From assembly GCA_022836615.1 (NCBI GenBank), contig MU405250.1:217524-281523 (forward strand): a DNA stretch of 64,000 nt. Direction: 5' to 3'. Made by a program: the position numbers and the translations under genes. The stretch comes from Annulohypoxylon bovei var. microspora (taxonomy: Eukaryota > Ascomycota > Sordariomycetes > Xylariales > Hypoxylaceae). This document shows positions 35,291 to 45,997 of the stretch, in pieces (positions within the stretch are counted from its first letter, which is position 1; the number at the start of each line of letters is the position of its first letter). Under the pieces are notes generated by a model. The model did no database searches and was not told the origin of the DNA. It saw only the letters and a program-made list of their open reading frames with translations.

Positions 35291-35927
35291 ATGGTATGTA
35301 TTCGAATTTTCTACTAATTAAGATCGTATTGCGCGCCGGAACTTTTAAATGCGACGGTCTTGCATCTCGTGCTCATGCTTTTATTCTGTGCGCGCAAGCA
35401 ATTTGCTAACGATTTATTTTAATTCTAGTCGGACGTAGAAGAGAACAACGCACCCGATGCCCCCGAGGAGGTCGAAGTTTCTGCCGATGCCCCCAAGGGT
35501 CAGATGTCCGTTCTAGAGGCCCTCAAGGGTGTCTTGAAGCTTGCGCTCATGCACGATGGTCTTGCCCGAGGTCTCCGCGAAGCATCCAAGGCGCTCGACC
35601 GACGTCAAGCTCACATGTGTGTTCTCAACGAGTCCTGCGAGGAGGAAGCCTATAAGAAACTCGTCATCGCCCTCTGCTCCGAACACAAGATCCCCCTAAT
35701 CAAGGTTCCCGACGGCAAGCAACTGGGCGAGTGGGCTGGTCTCTGTGAGTATATACCAAACCCGTTGGATTGGTGGTCTGGAACTAATCAGAATACCCGT
35801 AGGCGTCTTGGACCGAGAAGGTAATGCGCGCAAGGTAGTCAACTGCTCTTGCGTTGTGGTGAAGGACTGGGGTGAGGAGTCTACTGAACGATCCATCCTC
35901 CTGAACTACTTCCAGACCGAACAGTAA
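35291..35927 (+). CDS. RPS12: 40S ribosomal protein eS12
   Basis: A small-subunit ribosomal protein of the eL8/L7Ae-like fold. Exons are 35291-35293, 35429-35744 and 35803-35927 (introns 135 and 58 nt), 147 aa. The first coding exon is only the ATG: the donor GTATGT follows it directly and exon 2 resumes with Ser-Asp-Val-Glu-Glu. The acidic Ala/Pro/Glu leader (about 25 residues) precedes LEALKGVLKLALMHDGLARGL, then QAHMCVLNESCEE and the last segment CSCVVVKDWGEES, all hallmarks of eS12. No other in-frame ATG lies near the protein start (the next is in the GQMSVLEALK segment), which supports the one-codon exon. Confidence 0.96.
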
Positions 35928-36192
35928 AGAGGGTCTTCATAGGCGTTGCGCAGGGATATTAGACAGTGGATCAGGATGATTTTCACGACATCCTCTACAA
36001 ACCCTTGATATGTACTCTACTGGCGATTTCAGCTGGCAAAGGTGCTGAAAAAATAAGGGGTACCATACTGCATCGGAAAGGAAAATTCTGCATTACGACT
36101 CTCTTCGCGATGCCTCTTTTGCGACTGTGACATGGATGCGTATACTAAGTAAACTGTGTGGTGGACTTAGTATTGTGGGTATCTCATATATC

Positions 36193-36716
36193 TCACTTGT
36201 AGCCTTCTACCACGATGAGGTGGTATCCGAAAGCTGTCTTGGCCTGTCCGATGTAGAGGTTGCTGCCTTTACTCTCCTGAAGAACAAAAGCAACCTTTTC
36301 AAACTCGGGCGCCAGTTGACCTTTCCGTTGCCAGCCAAGGAGACCACCTAGTATCCTCAAGTTAGCCTTATGATACGTGTCATAGAGAGTAGGTAAGCTG
36401 TAGTTTCATATGCAGGCCATACCTTGCTTTGCTTTATCCTCACTATAAACCCTGGCTACGGTGATAAAGTTATCTAAAGTAGGGTTTTTATAGATTTCGG
36501 CAAACGCCTCTTCCTTCTTGGCGTGCTTTTCACACTAGACATTATGTGTAAGTTTCTTCCTGTAGTAGGATGAACGGGACATGTCTAACTGACCAGAATA
36601 TGCCGAATCAAAACAGCTTGACCACCTTTCCCTTTGCCCTCATTCTTCTCATCTTTACCCTTATTACTGGCATCCTTGTCGTTCGACTTTTTGTCGGCCT
36701 TCTTCTTCGGAGCCAT
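36193..36716 (-). CDS. PIN4: Peptidyl-prolyl isomerase, parvulin PIN4/Par14 type
   Basis: A parvulin-class cis-trans prolyl isomerase. PIN4 orthologues associate with pre-ribosomes and DNA in the nucleus. Exons are 36716-36594, 36534-36423 and 36347-36193 (introns 59 and 75 nt), 129 aa, the usual PIN4 length. A Lys/Gly/Asp-rich basic N-terminus (about 1-32) is typical of PIN4. The rotamase domain follows: AVLIRHILCEKH, then the GGLLGWQRKGQLAPEFEKVAF segment, and the C-terminal AKTAFGYHLIVVEGYK with the conserved histidine. No WW domain is present, which separates it from Pin1/Ess1. It converges with the eS12 gene, with only about 265 bases between stop codons. Confidence 0.94.
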
Positions 36717-37061
36717 TGTGAATTATGTTGATCGGTGATTGAGTGAGGTGAAGAGGTAGAAACATCAATAAAAGCCCCACGTTAGTTTAACTCGGGCAGC
36801 TTGGGGAAGAGGGTCTTTTACCTATCTTTTACTTATCATATTCCCAGCTGGTAGCAGTTGACAATCAACTGTGCCTCTATTGGCAATACACTTCTTAGCC
36901 ATGGGACGCCGTAATAAAACAAAGACAATATAATCTAAAATATTTTATTTTATTATGTGTAAGAACTTTTGATAGGAACTACTATTCTCCAGACTTACAT
37001 AGACCATCAGCGTATTAATCATAACCAGGATCAGCCCAAGGGATAGGACTCCATGTCTTGC
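36717..37061. other. Short intergenic region
   Basis: Promoter of the PIN4 gene and 3' flank of the SRA-YDG gene. AT-rich near 36.93-36.97 kb. Nothing else seen. Confidence 0.5.
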
Positions 37062-38533
37062 CTAATGCGAGAAAGAAGCCCTAAACAGCCTCGCCCTCTT
37101 CCAGTCTTCTCTGTATATCCTTTCCTCCTGGCGGCTGATTTTCCACTCCAAATAACTCGACTCTCCCTGGAGTAGTTTGATTTTGTCACCCTCGAGTTTC
37201 TCGTACAAATTCCAATCGTCGAGCTGAGACGGCCTCGGGATCCTCTTAATCTGATCTAGCGATTTCTTCTGGTCTGGCACGCGCTCGAGGGTAAGCTCGA
37301 GGCGGTAGATGTTCGTCTTGCTGTCTTGCTTGTACCCGTATTGCTTGATAGTGAAACTAAACCCTAGTTATTAATAACTATCGGCGAATCATAAATAGCC
37401 ACAACTTACAGTCCGTCGTACCGAACGCCAGCCTGTGGCGCGAGAATGCTCCTCAGCCTATAGCCCCGGAGGACTCGGATCTGCCGGCCAACCTGGGATA
37501 TCAGAGCAATGTGCATGTCCGCAGCCCTGCCTTCTCGTACATATTTGTACGTATTCGGGCGCATCATCTCCTCCATGCCCGTCATGAGCGGCAGCGTCGT
37601 AATTCCGTAGCGCCCCTTCGTCGGGATCTCGAACGAGCTCGCCACTATGCCGTCGCGTTCGGCGCACGTAATGTTCAACCACCAGCTTCATACGCCGTCA
37701 ACACCCAACCTGTTCCAACTAATCATCATATACGGGGGTAAAATCAAGGAATACAACTTACTGTCCAGTCTCAAATCCTAGATTGCCCTCGAGCTCCGAG
37801 ATCGGATCGCTGGCCACCTTCGTATGCCACTTGCCCAGGTCATACGTCAGCGAGCTATCGAAGCTCACGTCCTTCAGCCTGCCGCCCTTCACCAGGACCG
37901 CGCACCGGTGCTGGTCCATCATGAAGTACTTCTCGCGAAACCGCCTCCGCCACGCGCGCAGCAGGTCCTTAGCCGCGGCCACGTCGGCGCGGCAGCGCAG
38001 CGGCGGTTCACTTACCTCGATCCCGAACCCCGTCTCGAACCCGTCTTCTAGCCTAGATTTAGAGTATCTGTGCGAGGGCGTGACCGGCGCCATCGACGAG
38101 CCGAGCCCGCCGGGCGTGACCCGCAGCGCCTCCGCGTGCCGCAGGATGTCCGCGAGCAGCTTGTCGAGGCGTGCGTACTCGATGGTCTCGAAGTCGAGCG
38201 CCGGGTGTCCCGGCCGCAGCTCCTCGTCTCGTAGTGCCGACTCGAGGAACGCGCTTAGCTTGTCGACGTCGGGGCCGATGGTCTTGTCGTGCTGCAGGCT
38301 GGCTCGGATGGAGTCTGACAGGTTGAGGAGTGTGGGCCGGTCGTAGTCGAAGTCGGATTCGGATGAGCCTAGCGAGTAGGCCGATAGAGCTAGGGGTCCG
38401 TCGTTAGTTACGGGAGACGGATATGGAATGCACGTCTCCCTTTTCTTCTTATTTTTTTGGGGAAAAAAGAGGGGGGTTCCAATACGTCTTGGAGGCGGCG
38501 ATCTCCTGCTAAACGGCAAAGCACTCCCTCCAT
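37062..38533 (-). CDS. SRA-YDG domain protein (5' end unresolved)
   Basis: The C-terminal half matches the SET-and-RING-associated (SRA/YDG) fold, which in UHRF1 and plant SUVH proteins flips and reads methylated cytosine. Well-supported exons are the block ending at 37762, then 37685-37410 and 37356-37062. Splicing yields LPLMTGMEEMMRP, HIALISQVGRQIRVLRGY, APQAGVRYDGLFTIKQYGY and YRLELTLERVPDQ, in the SRA order. The YDG signature spans the second junction, with Leu split by the intron. No RING, PHD, SET or Tudor domain is visible. The N-terminal half is charged, helix-rich and unrecognised. The main frame is open to 38519 but has no ATG near its start. The only nearby ATG (38533) is in another frame and needs an intron; a CTAAC and a CCCCTAG acceptor exist, but the donor is ambiguous. 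The acceptor AAG at 37686 is non-pyrimidine but the only phase-compatible choice. Confidence 0.72.
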
Positions 38534-39685
38534 CAAAACCAAAATGCTTGACAGTCGGGCTTAAGATCTGAATAGTAGGTGTGAGTACTTATATATATTC
38601 TCCGGATTTTCGGTTATCCCACCTGGTTCATGATATCCCTCTGTCTGCTAAACAGACCGCGATCTTGTCCATCGTCGCTGATGCCGGCGGGCTTAGGTTT
38701 TATGTTGAGTTTTGGTATATCGCGACGAGATCGCGTACCTTGGTTATACCTCGCGAGGCGTTCGAGGACGCTCATTCTGAACTTCTAAATTATAATTATA
38801 ATGCTTAGGCTATTGCTTGATAAGTAAGCTTGTCTAGCTTGTATGTTCTTAGTCTTCAAAGGTCGCAATTTAGACATCCACCTCCAGCTTGGAGGAATGA
38901 AGTGCATGTGCTCGAAGGATAGGCGATACAATGTGCCATAGGATGTTGTCTAATTATATTATAATCCAGTCCAGGTATACTGATACTATTTTAGGCGAAT
39001 AGGTCGGCGTGTAAGAGGTGAAGCTTACGAATAGGAAGCATGATTAATAGTAGCTGCTCAACCTGACAAAGAGAAACTAACACAAGTCTAGAACTTTGTT
39101 ATGACCAGCATAACAAAGAAGTATCGTCGGTGGAAGGAAAGAGTCGTTTATCTATACTACTGGAATATTGGAAAGAACTTACTGTTCTCCGAATTCATTA
39201 CGAGAATCAACCTGACTCAAACTTCTAGATTAGCTACAACTTGGATAGGAAGGCACGGAAGAGGACAGCACCAACATCACGACACAAATAAGCATGTAGA
39301 CATGTCAATGTCAATTAACAATTAGCTCAGAAGCAATTGGGTATCTCATCTGACAGGTACTCGTACATGAAAGCCTTTTTCTCCTCGTGTGACTTGTCCC
39401 AAAGGCTATACCATCCCCATCGCCCAGTATCATTCCGTAGTAAACATGGGAGTAACATCCCTCGTGTATTGTAGGTTCGTATAGTGCATAATTTCCTTAT
39501 TATAGGAAGCGCGCCTTGAGTGGTCAAGTTGAGTTAGTAACTCCTATAATCGTGGGATCTCACCGATGAACAAATGTCTCAGCTCCAACTATGTCCAAAT
39601 ATCCTTCCCCATAACTCCTCGCGGTCCACTTAGGGGCTAGTGACCGACGTAGAATACCGTTTTTCGAGGATTGGAGGTATCCTCA
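38534..39685. other. Intergenic region, no supported gene
   Basis: Upstream of the SRA-YDG gene and 3' flank of the PUS7 gene. Two short open frames (39101-39325 plus, 39527-39327 minus) lack any domain and look random. Confidence 0.5.
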
Positions 39686-42600
39686 CTAGGAGGAGTTGAC
39701 AGCGTCTTCTTCGGCGGGAATCATTCCTTGTAGTTCTCGGAGGGCAATGGTCGCGTACTGACTAGTGTTCAACGAGAATCGAAGGATCACTGCAATTTTC
39801 TTCTCCTCGGTAGCGGCAGAGGATTCTGTGTCATGCATCTGGGCTACTGAGGTTTCGCTGGTGGCGGCGTCTGCTGCTTGATCTCCGCTGTTCGCTACTC
39901 GTTCGCCATATTCGGTGTTGTTGCTAAGCCTGGAACTACCAAGTATCAGGGATGCGTTGATAAGAGCAGATTCCAAAGATACTGTCAGCAAAGGTTCGTG
40001 TGGCAGCCGGGGTAGGATAACATCCTGGATGGTCTTGATGATGATATTGTTAGTACACATTCTGACTGCCGTCTTAACTAGGCCGTCAACAGTTTTGGCA
40101 ACGTCTCGCACCTGTGAAGCAATATCGTCCAACTTTGAGAAGAGAGGATGTCGGTTATCCTGGCTCGCCGACCGCGTTCCTTCGACTATGGTTGGCCTGC
40201 TTTCTGTGTCGTCGCCCACCTGCGTCTCGTCTCTACCTGCTTCCAATGCGTTGCTTGTAGGCACCAGCTTGATGTCGTTAGTATGCGTAGCAACTTTGAC
40301 ACGTTTGTTGCTTCCATCGACTGTAGTTTGTACCCAAGTATCCCTTGCTGCATTCTCTGGAACGATAGAAGACTCTTCAGCCTTTCGTCGTTCACCCCTG
40401 GCTCTAGATTCAAGATGCTCAACACCTTCTACATTGTTGACAAAGCTTTGCCAAGCCGAAGGCGGAGCGTTCACACTTCGACGGGCGGCAGCACGCTCTG
40501 CTGCTTCCTTAGCCTTGCGACTTCGTATTAAGTCGAGATCAGTTGGAACAAGTTGATCTGTATCGTTCGAGTAGGTTTGAACAGAGGCAGTAGTAGTACC
40601 AATGAATTTACCCATAAGCTTTCGATACGATCCAGGAAGGCTGAAATCCTTCTGCCGACGGAGCATGTTGTGAGGATCTAGACCACCGTTCTCCTCTCTA
40701 GCCATGAATTCTGCGTAGAATTGTGCGATCTCATTGTCCGGGTATACAACGTCCCAGCCAGGAGAGGGCAAGACGACATCGAAGATAGAATATTTACCGC
40801 TATTTGCCTCTTCTTCCGTTAGTGCGTGTGCGTTGAGCCCACGTACATCCTCGGCAATCGAATCCGAGTCGCCAAGATGAATCGTCTCCTCGTCATCATG
40901 TGCGTTCTGATGATCATTTTGTGAGGAGTCGATGATAACCAAGTCTCCCTTGACTACCTGCCGACCAAAAAGCTCCCAGCGTTTGCTCGCGGCGAAATTC
41001 CACACTAGAGACTGGAATGCGTGGACGTACATCGTTCGCATTCCCCGACTAATCGAAAGGAGTGCTCCAAGGTAATCCTTGGACTGTTTACCAAGATGGC
41101 GCATTAATGTAGACTCGACATGACATCTTCTCGGAAGATATTTGAAAGCCTCCTGTGCGTTGCCTGTGTCCATGAACACCGAACAAGCCCGTGCGCGGGA
41201 AGCATCCTCGCGTCGTGACACTGCAAGAGAACCAGTGTCGGAGGGGTCTATTAAATCGGGGTCGAAAGATAGCAAAGCGTGTACTGCGCCCTCAAAGTCT
41301 TCCTTGAGTATCATCATACCGATTTCCTGAGTTCCGATCCGATGTGTACCAAATCGCTGAGTACCATAATAATTGATGAAGCCGTTCTGGTTCACCTGTT
41401 CTAGTGCAGAATCAATGGTAGTACTCGCGACTTCGAGTTTTTGATCGAAGGTTAAGCTCTCCGTTCCGTCAAAGTGGCAGTTCTTGAGAATAATCACAAA
41501 CTCATTTCCACTGTGCTGCCCTAGGTGGATTTGGTGCTTCTCGTACTTGAAGTCTCCGATCTTTACACCGAATAGCTTATCATTAAGGGCGGCCAATGAC
41601 TGCGGATTGCGTCTTCGAATACTGACCCGCTGGGAGGTCACAGCACGACGATCCTTGGTTCCAGCTGTGCCGAAAACCGCAGGTCTGAGGTTTAGGAAAC
41701 GAGCGACTTGGTTGATCGCTTCAATGGTATCTCGGTTCTCTTTGTAGAGAGTGAAATGAAGGAACCTGTTTCCATCGTCATCCTGACCAGCATGTCGTAC
41801 ATTGTGTCTAGGTCTGTCGTTCCTGTAGCGGTTACCCCATTGTTGATTACCCCTACCAATAATTGCTGCCCTGATAGATCCGTTATCATCGGTGGAGGTG
41901 TCGATCTTACCACCGAAAATACGGCGAATTTCCTAATTGAAGTTAATTTCATGCAGCTGAGAAGATTCTGTGATACTTACGGAATGGACTCGAGTTCTTT
42001 GAGACCTGTCGCGTATAGCGGCAATCTTCACATCGGCAGGGGCCTGGGGGTGGGATTTCTTGTCCTCATTGACTTTACCATGCAGATCAATTAGTTGTTC
42101 TGTGGCGGTTTGACCAAGGAGATCTGTCAGGATTGATCGATCAGATTGAGAGATGTTAGTAGACTCCTCTCCCTTCATTGGCTCCTCCGTCTTCACAGTA
42201 GAGGTACCACTACCACTAGCAATTGGGTTGTCATGTTGGGATTGAGACGATGAAGAAACCTGAGGGTTTGCTGTTGACTGGCGAGAAGTCTCCTATAGTT
42301 AGGTCAGTTATTCATTTGTTCATCATAAAAAATGTAAATAAAAATGAAAATGAAAAATGAAAAAAAAAAAGCCGAAAAAAAAGGATCGACTCACAGTCTT
42401 TGCTAAGTCTTTAGCATTCATCTGCAAGTCATGCAAATGGATCACTTCACCGTTCTGACTGATCTCGTTGACCTGGAAATCAGTGAATCTAAGAGTTGTT
42501 AGTAATGAGTTGAACGGGGGACCAATCTTGAGATGAAAATCAAAATCGGGCTATACGTTGTACCTACCGTGTACGAGTTTGGCCGGACCAGCCATGTTCC

Positions 42601-42695
42601 TTCTGTGACACATAATGGATAATACCAACACGCTGCTCAAAGGAGCCTCGAATTGAGGCACTGCTGCCTTGAGCCATGGCAGTATGGGTCGCCAT
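39686..42695 (-). CDS. PUS7: TruD-family pseudouridine synthase Pus7
   Basis: This enzyme isomerises uridine to pseudouridine in tRNA, snRNA and mRNA. Exons are 42695-42568, 42488-42395, 42292-41981 and 41932-39686 (introns 79, 102 and 48 nt), 926 aa. The N-terminal TruD part has GIIHYVS..HGWSG and RFTDFQVNEIS split across exons 1 and 2. A Ser/Thr/Glu-rich insertion occupies most of exon 3 (about residues 75-178). The catalytic motif GTAGTKDRRA carries the nucleophile D272. The second signature, NGFINYYGTQRFG, lies near residue 360. The tail beyond about residue 750 is a poorly conserved extension with no recognised domain; fungal Pus7 proteins vary here. The gene is divergent from XPB (747 bases between starts). 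Confidence 0.94.
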
Positions 42696-43442
42696 TCCTG
42701 CGGTATAGTGACAGGATTTTGGGGAGATGTATTTTACGAGTAATGAACACTCGCCAAGTGTTGGAAAGGGTTATGTAATCTTGACGAATACAATGAAAAT
42801 ACGTGATGCCTTGTGATGTTCTTATTCATCAACATAGAAATTGCCGGTAGCAATGCGTGAGTATGCAACCGTTGATGAGATGGAAGAAGTTTTCAAGGTT
42901 ACCGGTATGTAATGAGCGATGTTAAGTGTGCACCCAGGGCGGGTATGTTAAGCTTTGGCGGGGTGAAATCACTGGCAGTTGTGGGTTGGTGGGGGACGAT
43001 TTCATAAAACTTGCAACCATTTTGACGGCAGAAAATTGAAATGTACCAGGTACGCAAAGGCGGTCTAGTAAAGTACTAAAGTGCCTGCAGAAGGCGGTGA
43101 CATGGTTATATAAGCGTAAAATTGTTGTCAGGTAACACATGCATCTAGTATAGAGATATGTACATGTAGGTACTTGTGATATAGTGGATATAAGTACTAT
43201 GAGCCTGTAGTTTCGCCCCACCTGTAAGTACTTCATCACGCCACTGGAAATTCTCCGATTGGCAGAGACCATTTCCCTCGTTACATAAGCTAGCCTGGTG
43301 CTTGCACTTACCTACCTTTCATCCTTACCCAGACCTGCCTATGTAATCTTCGCCTCCATCCAAATCCCAAATCCAAAGTTCTGCCTCAGCATTCTTCTTT
43401 TTTCTTTACCTGCATCACACAAAGTATATCTTTGTTGCCAAG
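42696..43442. promoter_or_regulatory. Divergent promoter region, PUS7 / SSL2
   Basis: The interval between the two start codons. No gene supported; a 116-codon minus-strand frame (43272-42922) has no domain. A pyrimidine-rich leader precedes the SSL2 ATG. Confidence 0.45.
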
Positions 43443-45997
43443 ATGCCGCCCAAGAGAAAGGCTTCGGCGAGTAAGTTCACATCTAAGCCATTATTCCCAT
43501 TTCAAGAGACTGATTATTCTGAACAACTCAAGATGTGTCAGGACCTTCGAAATCGAGGAGAGCCTCTACAGCCTCTACACCCGGTCCCTCCACGCCTCGA
43601 TCCATCGGTAGTAACGATGACTCGGATTCCGCGGAAGAGTTACCCCCCGATAATGAAGAGCAGATGCAGAAGGTCGTAGATCGTTTCTCGCTCGCAACAT
43701 TTCGGGACCGAGCAGCACACGAAGAGGATTGGACTTCGAGAAGATTTTTTAGAGAGGGGAGGCGTGATTTCTCATACTTGCCGTTGAAACCCGATTACAA
43801 GAATCGCCCTATCTGGATAGATCCTCAGAGAGGACGAATCATCCTTGAGAACTTTAGTACCTTGGCCGAACAGGCGAAGGATTTCCTCATCACTGTCGCC
43901 GAACCTTTGTCGCGTCCAACCTTCATCCACGAGTATGCTCTTACCAGCCACAGCTTATATGCCGCCGTATCGGTTGGATTACAGCCTCGAGACATCATTA
44001 ACACCTTGGAACGTTTCTCTAAGACCCCTGTCCCAGAGTCGATCATAGGCTTCATCGGAAGCTGTGCCTCTAGCTACGGAAAAGTGAAGCTGGTCATTAA
44101 AGATACGAAATATTACGTCGAAAGTACGGACCCCGAAGTTTTGCAGAAGCTATTGAAGGATCCTGTTATTGGGCCATGCCGTGTTCAGGGTACCGAGACA
44201 GTAACTAGCGCCCCCTCCATGGGTGGCCTGGTGATTCCTGGCACCTCTAATGCTGCAGGAGTAAAACAAGCACAGATCAAGAAGGATGAGAATACGCAGC
44301 AGGAATCAACCGAACCGACCCAAGGTCAAAATCCATACGATGCTCTAAAAGAGGATGACGATGACGACAATCAGGAGGCCGTGCACGCCTTTCAAATTGG
44401 TGACTCCTTCATTGAGATCGTCCAGAAACGTGCTTTAGAAATCCAGTACCCTATGTTAGAAGAGTACGACTTCCGTAACGATGATAAGAATGCAAATCTC
44501 GATATCGACCTACGACCTGCTACGCAAATCCGAAGTTACCAAGAAAAAAGCCTCAGTAAGATGTTTGGAAACGGGCGAGCAAAGAGTGGTATCATTGTGC
44601 TACCTTGTGGTGCGGGCAAGACCTTGGTTGGCATCACGGCCGCATGCACGATCAAGAAAGGGTGCATTGTCCTCTGCACTAGTACGATGTCGGCAAACCA
44701 GTGGCGCAACGAGTTCTTGAAATGGTCCAATATCAAACCTGAAGATATTGCCCTGTTTACGTCGGATCATAAAGCGAAATTCCCTGGTAATACCGGGATC
44801 ATTGTCACGACGTATCCTATGGTGACAAATTCGGGAAAGAAACGAGCTCACGATTCGGAGAAGGTGATGAAGTTCTTGAGGGAGAAAGAATGGGGTCTAA
44901 TGTTGCTGGACGAGGTCCACGTAGTGCCTGCCAACATTTTCCGCAAGGTCTCACATTCAATCAAGAGTCATGCGAAGCTTGGCCTAACCGCAACACTCCT
45001 ACGAGAGGATGACAAGATTTCCGATTTGAATTTCCTTATCGGGCCAAAGTTATACGAGGCAAATTGGATGGAGTTATCAGAGCAAGGCCACATAGCCAAG
45101 GTTCAGTGTGCTGAAGTCTGGTGTTCGATGACGGCCGAATTCTTTGACGAGTTCAACAGACAAAAGAAGAATCGGAGTCTCCAACAAAACCTATACGTCA
45201 TGAACCCGCGCAAGATTCAAGCCTGCCAGTTCTTGATCAACTACCACGAGAAACGGGGTGACAAGATCATTGTCTTTTCCGACAATGTCTACGCCCTTAG
45301 ATCGATCGCCGTGACTTTGAACAAGGCATTCATCTGTGGATCTACGTCCAATACAGAACGTATGGAAGTTTTGGAGAATTTCATGCACAATCCAGAGGTC
45401 AAGACCATTTTCTTGTCAAAGATTGGTGATACATCTCTGGATCTTCCGGAAGCCACTTGCCTGATCCAGATCTCGTCTCATTATGGATCTCGTCGTCAGG
45501 AAGCACAGAGACTGGGCCGTATCCTTCGAGCGAAGCGCAGATCGGACGAGGGATTTAATGCATTTTTTTACTCATTAGTCTCAAGAGATACCCCCGAGAT
45601 GTACTACTCGACTAAGCGACAGGCTTTTCTGGTAGATCAAGGATACTCTTTCAAGGTAATCACGCAACTGACCGGGATCGAGGAGATGCCGGGTCTTGTT
45701 TACAAAACGGCACAGCAGCGTCGCGAACTACTCCAGACCATCGTGATCGATACAGAGTCCAAGAAAGAGACCGAATGGGACGATACCGCAGATGACTTGT
45801 TCTACGGACCCGGAATTAAGAAGAGGGGTCGGTTCAAGCGTACAGCTGGCGAGCTTGTCGAACTTAGTGGCGGAAGGGATATGGCTTACATTGAGCAGAG
45901 GAAGGGCAATAAGGGTCTCAAGAAGAAGCCGGCACAGAGTAATTCCTTCTTCAAGAAGATATCTAGAGAAAAGGAACGGCTCAAGAATCAGCGCTAA
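43443..45997 (+). CDS. SSL2: TFIIH DNA helicase/translocase XPB (Ssl2/Rad25)
   Basis: The 3'-5' ATPase of TFIIH, needed for promoter opening by RNA polymerase II and for nucleotide-excision repair. Exons are 43443-43470 and 43533-45997 (62-nt intron, phase 1), 830 aa, close to yeast Ssl2. The N-terminal domain includes the ITVAEPLSRP..IHEYALTSHSLYAA segment. The helicase core has Walker A in PCGAGKT (about 367-373), the DEVH box at 469-472, the GLTATLLRED motif III region, and QRLGRILRAK (motif VI, about residues 669-677). The thumb insert between helicase lobes and the RED motif (in LLREDD) are also visible. A Lys-rich C-terminus follows. The first exon encodes the basic leader MPPKRKAS. Confidence 0.97.
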
